This document shows, in pieces, positions 45,984-55,353 of a stretch of 64,000 nt of DNA. This stretch comes from Phycisphaerae bacterium RAS2 (GTDB taxonomy: Bacteria; Planctomycetota; Phycisphaerae; UBA1845; UTPLA1). The stretch spans positions 2,666,001 to 2,730,000 of the forward strand of contig CP036352.1 in the NCBI GenBank assembly GCA_007753915.1. The letters run 5' to 3'. The translations under genes and the position numbers were made by a program. A model generated the notes under the pieces. That model did no database searches and was not told where the DNA came from. It worked only from the letters and a program-made list of their open reading frames with translations. Positions within the stretch are counted from its first letter, which is position 1. Every line of letters begins with the position of its first letter.

Positions 45984-46592
45984 TTAGTCCTCTATATCCC
46001 CTTGCTGATTCCCCCCTCCGAGCGCGGAAAAAAGTGAAAAATCGATGCCCTTTTTTTCCATGCACCCCCGAAGCGCCTCCATCACCCCGGGAAGCCGCGA
46101 GTCTCGAAGCGTGGATTCCGGCATGCTAAGTGCTTGCGCCACAGCCTTTAACGTGCGATTCTCGAAGAATCGCAGCCGCACAATCACCTGATCCGCCTCC
46201 GGCAGCCTCGATACGCAGTCATTCAACCCCGCCAGAGCCTCGGCCTCTGCCGCGATGGCCTCCGGTGTCGCCTCGTCCAATACCGGTTCGGCTTCGCTTG
46301 CAGCGGGTCCTGGCGCGTCCGCGGCGTACTTTCGCGCCGACTCGCGGTTCACGTTTCGCAGAATTCCCGCCAGCCAGACCAGGAACGGCGTGCGGCCGTC
46401 GTAGGCGGTGCGTCCGTTGAATGCCCGGTACCAGGTCTCGTTGGCGAGGTCGTCCACGCGGTCGCTTCGGCGGGCCAGCCGCCACGCCATCAGCCGAACG
46501 CGCTGGTGATAGAGGTGATAAGCGCGCTCAAATGCCTTCTCGTCGCCTTCGCGAACAGCGCGGAACAGTTGTTGCTCGTCGCGGTCTCGCAT
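45984..46592 (-). CDS. ECF-type RNA polymerase sigma factor
   Basis: 202 residues. Region 2 (EKAFERAYHLYHQRVRLMAWRLARRS, DLANETWYRAFNGR) and region 4 (LPEADQVIVRLRFFENRTLKAVAQALSMPESTLRD) are clear. This is a sigma-70 ECF factor of unassigned group. Transcribed with the membrane-dockerin gene, divergent from pntAA. No autoregulatory promoter could be identified with confidence. Confidence 0.87.
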   Translation of the reverse strand: MRDRDEQQLFRAVREGDEKAFERAYHLYHQRVRLMAWRLARRSDRVDDLANETWYRAFNGRTAYDGRTPFLVWLAGILRNVNRESARKYAADAPGPAASEAEPVLDEATPEAIAAEAEALAGLNDCVSRLPEADQVIVRLRFFENRTLKAVAQALSMPESTLRDSRLPGVMEALRGCMEKKGIDFSLFSALGGGNQQGDIED

Positions 46593-46731
46593 AGGGTTGG
46601 CCGAAGGCAGGCTGTGAATCGTCGGGAGTTTTCATGCGGCGAGGCGGGAGTGCCTCGGCCGACAAAGAGCGATGTTAACACAAATGCGGTCGGCGACACA
46701 GATTGTGCGCTCATCGCCGAATGCCTCGCGG

Positions 46732-46759
46732 TTGCGAGACCGCGAAATGCCAGTAAAAT
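46732..46759 (+). promoter_or_regulatory. Candidate promoter for the pnt operon
   Basis: TTGCGA, 16-bp spacer, TAAAAT, about 65 bp before the pntAA ATG. Pattern match only. Confidence 0.35.
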
Positions 46760-46823
46760 CAACCGCCGACATGCCGGAAGACCCATCCGTGAAAACGAAC
46801 CTCGACCTACGCGAAAGGCGATC

Positions 46824-47981
46824 ATGAAGCTCGGCATACCCTCCGCCATCGGCCACGGCGAGACGCGCGTCGCCCTCGTCCCCGACGTGCTGGCGAAACT
46901 CAAAAAACTCAACATTGATGTCGTCGTGGAACGCGGCGCCGGCAGCGCCGCGGGATTTCCCGATTCGACCTTTGAATCGGCCGGCGCGACGCTCGTCGAT
47001 GGCGTCGCGGCCGTCTGCGAACAGTCCAATCTTATTGTCTCCATCCGCCCGCCGACGCCGGACCTGCTCGATCCGATGCGGAGCGATACCGTGCTGATCG
47101 CCATGTGCAATCCGCTTGTACGGCACGATCTCGTGAAGGACCTCGCCTCGCGCGGCCTCACCGCATTCGCCCTTGAACTGATGCCGCGCATCACTCGTGC
47201 GCAGGCCATGGACGTGTTGTCCAGCATGAGCAGCCTCGCCGGGTACAAGGCCGTGTTGCTCGCCGCGAACGAACTGGTTCGAATCTTCCCGATGATGATG
47301 ACGGCCGCGGGGACGATCACTCCGGCCAAAGTGCTGGTGCTTGGCGCGGGCGTCGCCGGGTTGCAGGCGATCGCGACCGCCAAGCGGTTGGGCGCGGTCG
47401 TCGAAGCGTTTGACGTGCGGCCGGTTGTGAAGGAACAAGTGGAGAGCCTCGGCGCGAAGTTCGTCGTGGTGGATGCACCGCAGGAAGACGCGCAGGACAA
47501 GGGCGGCTATGCCAAGGAAATGTCAGCGGCGTATCAGCAGCGCCAGCGCGAAGTCATTGCGCAGCACGTCAAGGACAACGACGTGGTGATCTCCACGGCA
47601 TTGATTCCCGGCAAGCCCGCGCCGCGCTTGATTACCGCCGACATGGTTCCGCACATGCGGCCGGGGTCGGTGATTGTGGACCTTGCGGCCGAGGCGGGCG
47701 GCAACTGCGAATTGACCTGCCCCGGCGAGACCGTCGTGAAGCACGACGTGACGATCCTCGCGCCGACCAATCTCGCGGCGACGGTCCCCTTCCACGCCAG
47801 CCAGATGTTTGCCCGCAACGTCACGTCATTCCTGACGGACATCGTCAAGAACGGCGAAATCGTGATGAACATGGACAACGAGTGCATCCGTGATACGCTG
47901 ATCACGCGCGAGGGACAGGTCGTCAGCCCGCGCCTGCGAGAGATCATGGGTCTGGGCGCGCCGGCATTGCAACCAGCATGA
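46824..47981 (+). CDS. pntAA: NAD(P) transhydrogenase subunit alpha part 1
   Basis: 385 residues. Proton-pumping transhydrogenase subunit that binds NAD(H): MKLGIPSAIGHGETRVALVP, VLVLGAGVAGLQAIATAKRLGAVVEAFDVR, DLAAEAGGNCELT, TNLAATVPFHASQM. Split-subunit type: the membrane part is the next gene. ATG 46824 has AAAGG upstream; the longer frame to 46506 lies antisense to the sigma factor and is not used. Confidence 0.93.
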   Translation: MKLGIPSAIGHGETRVALVPDVLAKLKKLNIDVVVERGAGSAAGFPDSTFESAGATLVDGVAAVCEQSNLIVSIRPPTPDLLDPMRSDTVLIAMCNPLVRHDLVKDLASRGLTAFALELMPRITRAQAMDVLSSMSSLAGYKAVLLAANELVRIFPMMMTAAGTITPAKVLVLGAGVAGLQAIATAKRLGAVVEAFDVRPVVKEQVESLGAKFVVVDAPQEDAQDKGGYAKEMSAAYQQRQREVIAQHVKDNDVVISTALIPGKPAPRLITADMVPHMRPGSVIVDLAAEAGGNCELTCPGETVVKHDVTILAPTNLAATVPFHASQMFARNVTSFLTDIVKNGEIVMNMDNECIRDTLITREGQVVSPRLREIMGLGAPALQPA

Positions 47982-48021
47982 CCCCGCGCAAGGGCGCCAT
48001 GCCTGAAGGAGTCACACCCCG

Positions 48022-48378
48022 ATGAATCTGTACTTGATCACAACATCCCTGTTGGCCGACGGCGCTGCCGCGCACGGCACAGCCGCCCCCTCGCCGGCGT
48101 CGATGTTTGTGACGGCGATCACCGTGTTCATCCTCGCGACCTTTGTCGGGTTCGAGGTCATTACCAAGGTGCCGCCGACGCTTCACACGCCGCTGATGTC
48201 GGGATCGAATGCCATCAGCGGCATCACGATCATCGGCGCGATTCTCGCCGCAGGGCTGAAACTCAATTTCATCACGATCACCTTCGGCATCATTGCGATC
48301 TTCTTCGCCATGATCAACGTCGTCGGAGGATTCGCCGTCACCCACCGCATGCTCGGCATGTTCAAGAAAAAGGGCTGA
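48022..48378 (+). CDS. pntAB: NAD(P) transhydrogenase subunit alpha part 2 (membrane)
   Basis: 118 residues with three to four membrane segments: FVTAITVFILATFVGFEVI, TLHTPLMSGSNAISGI (conserved), IGAILAAGLKLNFITITFGI, GGFAVTHRMLGMF. Second half of the split alpha subunit that forms the proton channel with PntB. 40 bp after pntAA. Confidence 0.93.
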   Translation: MNLYLITTSLLADGAAAHGTAAPSPASMFVTAITVFILATFVGFEVITKVPPTLHTPLMSGSNAISGITIIGAILAAGLKLNFITITFGIIAIFFAMINVVGGFAVTHRMLGMFKKKG

Positions 48379-48381
48379 TTT

Positions 48382-49818
48382 GTGTCAGAAGCCGTCCGCA
48401 ACGCGCTGTACCTGTTCGCCTCGATCTGCTTCATCATCGCGCTGAAGCGATTGAGCCACCCCCGCACCGCCGTGCGCGGCAACGTCACCGGCGCGCTCGG
48501 CATGCTCGTCGCCATCGCCGTCACGTGCTTCGTCGCCTACGAAAATCCCGACATTTCCGGCCTCGGGTACTGGTTGATCGGCATCGGCCTCGTAATCGGC
48601 AGCATCGCGGGACTGTATCTCGCGGTTCGCGTTCCGATGACCGGCATGCCGCAGATGGTCGGACTGCTGAACGGTTTCGGCGGCGGCGCGTCGCTGCTGG
48701 TCGCCGCGTGCGAACTCATCGCGCGCATGGGCGCCGGTGACGTGCCCACCGAAGCCACGGCTGTCACCGAGATGCGTTTCTTCGTCGGCTCAACGATGGC
48801 CGCCGGCCTGATCGGTGCGGTGACGTTCTTCGGCAGCCTCGTGGCCGCGGGCAAGTTGCAGGAACTGAAATGGGTGCCCAGCGGCAACGTCATTCCCGCG
48901 CAGCAACTGGCCAACGCGCTCCTGCTGATCGCGACGATCGCCCTGTCCGTCTGGGCAACGTATGACTTGTCGAAGCTTTGGTTGTTCTTCCCGATGGTGC
49001 TGCTGGCGTCCGTTTTGGGTGTTTTTGTGACAACGCCCATCGGCGGCGCCGACATGCCGGTCGTGATCTGTCTGCTCAACTCTTATTCCGGTATGGCCGC
49101 TGCGGCGACGGGCTTCGTGCTTAACAACTACGGCCTCATCATTGCCGGTTCGCTGGTGGGGTCGTCGGGCATCATCCTCTGCCAGATCATGTGTAAGGCC
49201 ATGAACCGCTCGCTCGGCAACGTCTTGTTCGGCAAGCTGGGCACGGCCTCGGGCGGCGCGTCGGCGGATGATGTCTACGGCGGAAAGGTCAAGTCCGCGT
49301 CGGCAGAGGAGCTGGGCCTGCTCTTTGACGGCGTTCGCCGCGTCGTCATCGTGCCGGGGTACGGAATGGCGGTCTCACAGGCGCAGCACGCAGTACGCGA
49401 TCTCGCCAACGCGCTGGAAGCGCGCGGCGCGACTGTGGAATACGGCGTTCACCCGGTCGCCGGGCGCATGCCGGGTCACATGAACGTGCTGCTTGCCGAA
49501 GCCAACATCCCCTACGACAAGGTCAAGGAAATGGACGAGATCAACTCGTCCTTTGACCAGACGGACGTCGCGATCGTCATTGGCGCGAACGATGTGGTGA
49601 ACCCCGTTGCTCGCACCGATCCCAAGTCTCCCATTGCCGGCATGCCGATTCTCGATGTCGACAAGGCCCGTACGGTTGTTGTCGTCAAGCGCAGCCTTAG
49701 CCCCGGGTTCGCGGGCATTCCCAATCCGCTCTTCGCTGCACCCAACACGCTCATGTATTTCGGCGACGGCAAGAAGGCCATCCTCGACCTGGTCGCCGCC
49801 GTGAAGCAGGCCGGGTAA
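48382..49818 (+). CDS. pntB: NAD(P) transhydrogenase subunit beta
   Basis: 478 residues. About 9 membrane segments then the NADP(H)-binding domain (VVIVPGYGMAVSQAQHAV, HPVAGRMPGHMNVLLAEANI, GANDVVNPVARTD, VVVKRSLSPGFAGIPNPLF). Transfers hydride between NADH and NADP with proton flux. GTG start three bases after the pntAB stop. Confidence 0.93.
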   Translation: MSEAVRNALYLFASICFIIALKRLSHPRTAVRGNVTGALGMLVAIAVTCFVAYENPDISGLGYWLIGIGLVIGSIAGLYLAVRVPMTGMPQMVGLLNGFGGGASLLVAACELIARMGAGDVPTEATAVTEMRFFVGSTMAAGLIGAVTFFGSLVAAGKLQELKWVPSGNVIPAQQLANALLLIATIALSVWATYDLSKLWLFFPMVLLASVLGVFVTTPIGGADMPVVICLLNSYSGMAAAATGFVLNNYGLIIAGSLVGSSGIILCQIMCKAMNRSLGNVLFGKLGTASGGASADDVYGGKVKSASAEELGLLFDGVRRVVIVPGYGMAVSQAQHAVRDLANALEARGATVEYGVHPVAGRMPGHMNVLLAEANIPYDKVKEMDEINSSFDQTDVAIVIGANDVVNPVARTDPKSPIAGMPILDVDKARTVVVVKRSLSPGFAGIPNPLFAAPNTLMYFGDGKKAILDLVAAVKQAG

Positions 49819-49829
49819 CCGGTGCGCCG

Positions 49830-50777
49830 ATGTCCCACACCGGCTATTACTGGGACGCCGCGTCGCTCGAACACGACACCGGTCATCATGTGGAGTGCAT
49901 CGCTCGCGCCCAGGTGCTCGCGCCCGATGCGCTCCGGCCGCTCGTCCCCGGTTTGAATCACCGCCCGACCCTGACACACGACGCCCGCGCGTGGATCACG
50001 CGCGTCCACACGGCGGCTTATCACGATCGCGTTCGACACGACATCGAGCACGGCCGGCATCTCCTCGACAGCGGCGATACCGTCGCATGCATGATGAGTT
50101 ACGACGCCGCGATCCATGCGGTGAATACGCTCCTCACGGCGGCTGATGACGTAATGAGCGGCGCTGTCCGCAATGCGTTCTGTGCCGTGCGGCCGCCGGG
50201 GCATCATGCCCGGCCCGAGGCAGCCATGGGTTTTTGCATCTTCGCGAATGTGGCCATCGCCGCGCGCTACCTGCAGCAACAGCACGGAATCGATCGAATC
50301 GCGGTGGTCGACTGGGACGTGCATCACGGCAACGGCACGCAGGAGATTTTCTACGACGATCCGTCGGTGCTGTTTGTTTCGCTGCATCAGCACCCGCTCT
50401 GGCCCGGCACGGGAATGACGAACGAAGGCGGTGCAGGCGCGGGGACGGGGTTTACGCTGAACATTCCGATCGCACCCGGCACATCGGAGCACGATTACCT
50501 CGCGGCGTTTGAGCGGGTGGCCCTGCCGGCGGTTCAAGATTTTCAGCCCGAGTTTGTGCTGATCTCCGCCGGGTTTGACGCTCATCGGGATGACCCGCTC
50601 GGGGGGTTGCGCCTCAAGGAGACCGGATTTGAGACGATGACGCGGCACCTGATGCACGTGGCTGATGAGTTCTGTGATGGTCGGATCATCAGCGCGCTGG
50701 AAGGCGGCTACAACCTGACGGCGTTGCAGAGCTCCGTTGCGGCGCATGTGCGGGAGCTGGCAACGGGCACGGCGTGA
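49830..50777 (+). CDS. Histone-deacetylase-family amidohydrolase
   Basis: 315 residues. Zn-dependent deacetylase fold: RPPGHHARPEAAMGFCIFANV, VVDWDVHHGNGTQEIFYDD, SLHQHPLWPGTG, LISAGFDAHRDDPLGGL and EGGYNLTAL. All metal and catalytic His/Asp residues appear kept. Bacterial members act on acetylpolyamines or on acetoin-utilisation targets; substrate unknown. The start is 11 bp after pntB, so possibly in the same transcript. Confidence 0.9.
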   Translation: MSHTGYYWDAASLEHDTGHHVECIARAQVLAPDALRPLVPGLNHRPTLTHDARAWITRVHTAAYHDRVRHDIEHGRHLLDSGDTVACMMSYDAAIHAVNTLLTAADDVMSGAVRNAFCAVRPPGHHARPEAAMGFCIFANVAIAARYLQQQHGIDRIAVVDWDVHHGNGTQEIFYDDPSVLFVSLHQHPLWPGTGMTNEGGAGAGTGFTLNIPIAPGTSEHDYLAAFERVALPAVQDFQPEFVLISAGFDAHRDDPLGGLRLKETGFETMTRHLMHVADEFCDGRIISALEGGYNLTALQSSVAAHVRELATGTA

Positions 50778-50807
50778 CCAAGCCGAAAACAGTGCGACGA
50801 CCCATTG

Positions 50808-50831
50808 GTGCGTCGAGGACGCACCCTACGA
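50808..50831 (+). repeat. Stem-loop repeat ending GCACCCTACG, copy 3
   Basis: GGTGCGTCGAGGACGCACC followed by CTACG; same pattern as 7541 and 33676, in the gap after the amidohydrolase gene. Confidence 0.5.
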
Positions 50832-50895
50832 TCGAAACTCACCTTGCGATTGCACCTCCATGTCTTCGGACATTTCTGCATTTCTGACTTCGCGC

Positions 50896-51453
50896 CTATT
50901 CCTCAATCTTTTCAATTTCAAACACGCTCACCACGGCATTCGGTCCCTGCCAGGCATCGGGCGAAACGCCGATCTTCTCCGCGCAGCAGACTGACAGAAA
51001 CGTCGGCGCATCCCAGCCGTGTTCGGTCGCCACGCTGGGCAGAAAGCACCCGCGGCGGCCGCCGATCGCCACGTGAACACCGTGTCGGCCGATCACGATT
51101 TCGCTTGCATCCCGAATCGGCGTCAGCGGCGAAAGCAGTGACAATTCGATGCGCAGCGTCGGCAGATCGCCCGGCCCCAACGGCGCGCCGGTGAAGCGCG
51201 AGTCGTGCGTCGCCTCGGCAGCGATGTGCCGAATGGTGGAGATCAGTTCGCCATCGGGGTGAAACGTGCCGATGCAGCCGCGAAGCCGCTCGCCGCAACG
51301 AAGCGTCACAAAAACACCGTGATTGGGATACTCGAACTCGCCGGCGGACAAGGCGGGCATGAGCCGGCCACGAACTTCCGCCTCGATGGCTTCGCGCGCG
51401 ACGCGCAGCAGGTGCCTTCGAGCGCGCTCATCGAAATCAAATCGTGGAGTCAC
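50896..51453 (-). CDS. AMMECR1-domain (AmmeMemoRadiSam system A) protein
   Basis: 185 residues. AMMECR1 fold: EYPNHGVFVTLRCGERLRGC, GCIGTFHP, AEATHDSRFTGAPL, LSLLSPLTPI, GRHGVHVAIGGRRGCFLPSV, and the C-terminal FEIEKIEE. In other bacteria it occurs with Memo and radical SAM genes, neither of which is in the window. GTG 51453 with GGGAGG upstream; the preceding TPR gene ends 49 bp away on the same strand. Confidence 0.87.
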   Translation of the reverse strand: MTPRFDFDERARRHLLRVAREAIEAEVRGRLMPALSAGEFEYPNHGVFVTLRCGERLRGCIGTFHPDGELISTIRHIAAEATHDSRFTGAPLGPGDLPTLRIELSLLSPLTPIRDASEIVIGRHGVHVAIGGRRGCFLPSVATEHGWDAPTFLSVCCAEKIGVSPDAWQGPNAVVSVFEIEKIEE

Positions 51454-51502
51454 GACTTCTCGCCTCCCGGATTGAAATCGACCCGGGCCGGCCGCCTCCC
51501 GA

Positions 51503-52261
51503 TCAGGGCCGCGCTGCGGGCGGGGGCGTGTTGAATGCCGGCGACGCGCCCAGCCGCGCCAGCGCCGCCACGACGCCCGGCGAACCGGGTCGCATCGAGT
51601 GCGCCTTCTGGAGCGCCTTGACCGCCTCGGCGTCGTTGCCGCATCGCATGTAGAAGAGACCCAGTTCGGCGTAGGCCGCGGGATTCTCCGGCTCAACCGA
51701 GACTGCCTGCTTGAAGTACAACTCGGCCTTGTCGATCTCACCGGCCTGCGCGAACTGCCGCGCCTTGAAGATGTGCATCTTTGCCTGCGGGCCGACGTAC
51801 GAGGCCGCCCACGTTGCGACATCCAGCGCGTCCTTGTGTTTGCCCTTCAGCACCAGCGCATCGGCCTTCGCCTGCTGCGCTCGGCTGTATCCGGGAAACG
51901 CGCCAACGGCGGCATCAAACGTTGACAACGCACGGTCACAATACCGCAGCGCGCCGGGCAGATCGTCCTCCCGAAATTGCCGATCGGCCATTTTTAGATA
52001 CGCCAGCCCGGTGTAGTACGACGGCTCCGGCCGCTCGCGATCCGCCTCGGCCGCGTTCTTGAACATCGCAATCGCTTCGGCATAACGCTGGCTCTCGTAC
52101 TCGCTCAAACCCTCGGTCATCAGATCGTCGTAGCCGCTTGTCGGCCGGCCGCATCCGAAACCCGCGAGAGCCACCAGCGCGCACGCGATGACGACGCGGC
52201 ATTTGCCCTCGCCGAATCGCGCTGAATACCCGGCTCGCTCGACCCTTGATAACATAGGCAT
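51503..52261 (-). CDS. TPR-repeat lipoprotein
   Basis: 252 residues. Lipoprotein-like signal (VVIACALVALAGFGCGR, Cys at about position 37). Several TPR units follow: LSEYESQRYAEAIAMFKNAA, GLAYLKMADRQFREDDLPGA, KARQFAQAGEIDKAELYFKQAV, YAELGLFYMRCGNDAEAVKAL. ATG 52261 has GGAG at eight bases. Likely a periplasmic/outer-membrane scaffolding protein. Confidence 0.75.
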   Translation of the reverse strand: MPMLSRVERAGYSARFGEGKCRVVIACALVALAGFGCGRPTSGYDDLMTEGLSEYESQRYAEAIAMFKNAAEADRERPEPSYYTGLAYLKMADRQFREDDLPGALRYCDRALSTFDAAVGAFPGYSRAQQAKADALVLKGKHKDALDVATWAASYVGPQAKMHIFKARQFAQAGEIDKAELYFKQAVSVEPENPAAYAELGLFYMRCGNDAEAVKALQKAHSMRPGSPGVVAALARLGASPAFNTPPPAARP

Positions 52262-52367
52262 GATGCTAATACTCCCGCGAGGCAGCCGCAAGGACGGCCC
52301 GCCGGTCGAGCCGGCGGCGGCCGACGATGGAACGCCTCTTGTCGGATCGGCATCGGATCGCACTTGA

Positions 52368-52769
52368 ATGAACGGCAGCCTCACACCCTTGCCAGGGGCC
52401 GAAAACCCCCGAAGATTTGTTGTCCTGCAACACACGGACAAGGCCGGTATTCATTTTGACCTGATGATCGATCTCGGACCGACGCTTGCAACCTGGAAGT
52501 TCTCCCATGCCCCGGAGAATGCGACTGCCGGATCGTTGCCATGCCATCGTATCGGCGATCACCGGCGCGCATACCTCGACTACGAAGGACCGGTTTCCCG
52601 TGACCGCGGGCATGTCGTTCGGCACGACTCCGGCCAATGTGACGTGCAAACCAATGGCGGCTCGGTTTGGACGGTGACATTTCGTGGTGAGAAGCTCTCG
52701 GGGCGCTTTCGATTGAAAGCTGCGGACGCAGCAGGAAGCGCGTCCCTGTTTGAGCTGGAATTCACTTAG
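52368..52769 (+). CDS. Stand-alone LigD-type 3'-phosphoesterase-like protein
   Basis: 133 residues. Resembles the N-terminal phosphoesterase (PE) domain of bacterial LigD: RFVVLQHTDKAGIHFDLMID, TWKFSHAP, HRRAYLDYEGPVSRDRG. LigD PE processes 3' ends in non-homologous end joining. Here it is a single domain without ligase or polymerase. The H-x-H/D motif pattern HFDLM is kept; other metal residues should be checked by alignment. Convergent with the next gene with 4-bp overlap. Confidence 0.7.
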   Translation: MNGSLTPLPGAENPRRFVVLQHTDKAGIHFDLMIDLGPTLATWKFSHAPENATAGSLPCHRIGDHRRAYLDYEGPVSRDRGHVVRHDSGQCDVQTNGGSVWTVTFRGEKLSGRFRLKAADAAGSASLFELEFT

Positions 52770-53482
52770 CGCGGGGGAGGTCGTCGACCCAGCGGCTGCA
52801 CCGAGATGCTGATTTGCCCGGGTTCGACCGCCAGATCGGTCACGCGGTATGCAATCCCGCCGTTCTTCCACCAGCCCTCGGCATCAATTCGCAGCCCGGA
52901 TACGAAATCGCCCTTGATCCTCGGGCTGCCGGGCCAGAGTTTGCCGGCGGAATAATCCACCCCCCGGTCCAACCCCAACCGGCTCGTGTCAAACGAGACG
53001 CGCGCCGATCCGCAGCGCGTCGCGAGCGCGCGAACCTCGATCGCGCCATCCCGGAAGCCCACCGCAAGATCCAGCGAGACAACGACGTCGACGCCGCCGA
53101 GCTTGTAGCGCCCCGCCACCGTGACTTCCCCTTCGTCGAAAACCACGAACGGCTCGACCAATTCGGACGGTGTCAGGCTCTCCAGCAGCGGGTAAATCTC
53201 GCGCCGCATGGCGATCCAACGATTCAAGTCCTCGGCGTGCAATTGATAGACAAACGGCTGATTCGCACGAAGGCTCTCGGTGAAGCGCTGCTCGGCCTCG
53301 ACAAGGTTGTTTCGCACGCGCTGGCGCTGGTCCATCGCGATGTTCGGAGGCGCGTACCACGACGGCGTGCGCAGCAGCGCGAAGGCGCCGGCCGCGACAA
53401 CGCCCAGCGCCCCGAGCAGCGCGAGCGCACCGTACGTTCGCCAGGCGCTGCGACGAATCCAGGTTGGGAGCCTGTGCGTCAT
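52766..53482 (-). CDS. Membrane-anchored protein (unknown)
   Basis: About 238 residues. One N-terminal membrane helix (YGALALLGALGVVAAGAFALL) then an exported beta-rich domain (EGEVTVAGRYKLGGVDVVVSL, GDFVSGLRIDAEGWWKNG). No known domain identified. ATG 53482 has GGAGG 11 bases upstream; ATG 53500 is an alternative without one. Divergent from the ABC operon's first gene and separated by 186 bp. Confidence 0.6.
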   Translation of the reverse strand: MTHRLPTWIRRSAWRTYGALALLGALGVVAAGAFALLRTPSWYAPPNIAMDQRQRVRNNLVEAEQRFTESLRANQPFVYQLHAEDLNRWIAMRREIYPLLESLTPSELVEPFVVFDEGEVTVAGRYKLGGVDVVVSLDLAVGFRDGAIEVRALATRCGSARVSFDTSRLGLDRGVDYSAGKLWPGSPRIKGDFVSGLRIDAEGWWKNGGIAYRVTDLAVEPGQISISVQPLGRRPPPR

Positions 53483-53668
53483 TCGATTGCGGGCCTCCAT
53501 GGATCGCCGCTCGCGAATTGTCACCGCGGCGGGCCGACGATGCGAGCCAAACGACCGCACAAACCCGCCCTCACGCACGGAATGCCGAAGCGGTCGAGCC
53601 ACGAGCGAATTGACCCCTTCACCCCATGCTCCATAGAATCCGTCGGCGACCGTGGCGCATCGAGGCTC

Positions 53669-54562
53669 ATGCGATCCGGAGCTTTGCCTCCGCGAGGGTT
53701 GGTCATTTCCGCGAATCGAACCATCGGGCTGTTGCTCGGCATCACCTGGACGCTCGCCATGGCGGCGCTGGTCCATCGCGACGTGCTGCCCTATTGGCTC
53801 GCAGAAGACTCGCCCGGCCGCGCGCTGCGCGCCGGCGACTTTCAAACCGGCATCTTCAACGAACGCGGCGACCGCGTCGGCACAACCTGGGTCACGGCCA
53901 CGCCGACGGCCGACATCACCACGGTGTACAGTCTCTCCCAACTCGACATCGGCAAGGTGACAGGGCTTGCGCCTTTTTCCGGCCCCCTGCTGATGGAAAC
54001 CGTTGTGACGTTCAGCGGCGATAGCACACTCGATGACTTCAAACTCAACCTCACGGGCGGGCCGATGCCCGTGCGCGTCTCGGCCGAGCGGTTCGGCACG
54101 GATTTCGCCTGCACCGTTCGACTGGGCGACTCGACGATGACCGTGCCGTTCGACGGGCGCACGTCGAGCGTGTTGAGCGAAACGCTGCGTCCCTTCACGC
54201 ACATGGGAAAGCTGCACGTCGGCCAAAGCTGGCGGCTGCGTCTTCTCGATCCGCTGGCGTTGCTCAAGGGCGAGGCGATGGAGTTCCAGACCGAGCTGGC
54301 GCGCGTGACGCGACGGGAACAGCAGAAAATCAACGGCGTGGAACTGGAGTGTTTCCGAATCGAAACGCGCGGTGCCGTTGCCTGGGCCGACGACGAGGGC
54401 CGCGTTCTTCGACAGGAAGTAACGCTGCCGTTTCTGGGTAAATGGATTCTGCTCGATGAGCCGTACGACGCGGCCGCACGCAAAGCAGCCATGACGCTGA
54501 CGCGCGTTTCGACGCCCCGGAAGGACGCGCGCGAGCGTTTGCGTCGCCGCGAGGGTCGATGA
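53669..54562 (+). CDS. Membrane-anchored protein at the head of an ABC exporter operon (unknown)
   Basis: 297 residues. One N-terminal membrane segment (TIGLLLGITWTLAMAALV) and a long extracytoplasmic beta-rich region (LLMETVVTFSGDSTLDDFKL, ECFRIETRGAVAWADDEGR). No family recognised. The stop overlaps the ABC ATPase ATG (ATGA), so it is part of the exporter operon and may be its periplasmic accessory. ATG 53669 chosen; TTG 53699 is possible. Confidence 0.65.
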   Translation: MRSGALPPRGLVISANRTIGLLLGITWTLAMAALVHRDVLPYWLAEDSPGRALRAGDFQTGIFNERGDRVGTTWVTATPTADITTVYSLSQLDIGKVTGLAPFSGPLLMETVVTFSGDSTLDDFKLNLTGGPMPVRVSAERFGTDFACTVRLGDSTMTVPFDGRTSSVLSETLRPFTHMGKLHVGQSWRLRLLDPLALLKGEAMEFQTELARVTRREQQKINGVELECFRIETRGAVAWADDEGRVLRQEVTLPFLGKWILLDEPYDAAARKAAMTLTRVSTPRKDARERLRRREGR

Positions 54563-55353
54563 ATCCCATGAACGAACCTCGCGCCATCACCATCGACATC
54601 CGCGACGTGACCAAGTGTTACGGGCGGCTGCGCGCGGTGGATCGTGTCAGCCTTCAGGCATCGGCCGGCGAAGTGCTCGCGTTCCTCGGTCCCAACGGCG
54701 CCGGCAAGACCACGACGATGAAAATGCTCTGCGGCCTGCTGACGCCCGACGAGGGCGAAATCACGGTCTGCGGTCGGTCGATCGCACGCGAGCCGCAAGC
54801 CGCCAAGGCAATGCTCGCTTATGTGCCCGATCAGCCGTTTCTGTATGAGAAACTGACCGCGCGGGAGTTTCTCTCTTTCGTCGGGCGGATGTATGCGCTG
54901 GACGACGGAACGATCTCGCAGCGATCAACGCAATTGATGCAGCGGTTGCAAATCGTCGGCTTCGCCGACCATCTCGCGGAGGGATTCTCCCACGGCATGA
55001 AGCAGCGGGTGGCGCTGGCCGGCGCACTCCTGCATGATCCGGCCGTGCTGGTCGTGGATGAGCCGATGGTCGGGCTGGACCCACGGACTGTGCGAACCGT
55101 CAAGGAACTTTTTCGCGAGCGCGCCGACGCGGGCCGCACGGTGCTGATGTCCACGCACACACTCGACGTGGCCGAGGCCATCGCTGACCGGATCGCGATC
55201 ATTCATCACGGACGGATCGTCGCCTGCGGCACGCTGGCGGAACTGCGCGACCGGGCCGAACGTGAGCATCGACTGGAAGATATTTTTCTCGAAATGACCC
55301 GTCCCGACGAGCCGCAGGAAATGGCCGAAGCGGATGTCGTCCCCCGAGCCTGA
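54559..55353 (+). CDS. ABC transporter ATP-binding protein
   Basis: 264 residues. Walker A GPNGAGKTTTMKML, signature-like FSHGMKQRVALAGALLHDP, Walker B VLVVDEPMVGLDPR, H-loop MSTHT. ABC-2-type exporter ATPase. Overlaps both neighbours by 1-4 bp, so it works with the permease that follows. Confidence 0.9.
   Translation: MNPMNEPRAITIDIRDVTKCYGRLRAVDRVSLQASAGEVLAFLGPNGAGKTTTMKMLCGLLTPDEGEITVCGRSIAREPQAAKAMLAYVPDQPFLYEKLTAREFLSFVGRMYALDDGTISQRSTQLMQRLQIVGFADHLAEGFSHGMKQRVALAGALLHDPAVLVVDEPMVGLDPRTVRTVKELFRERADAGRTVLMSTHTLDVAEAIADRIAIIHHGRIVACGTLAELRDRAEREHRLEDIFLEMTRPDEPQEMAEADVVPRA

Noticed and set aside
52814-53668. Long N-terminal extension of the ABC-operon anchored protein
   Set aside because: The extension runs antisense to the anchored gene on the other strand and is Arg-rich; real start is near 53669.
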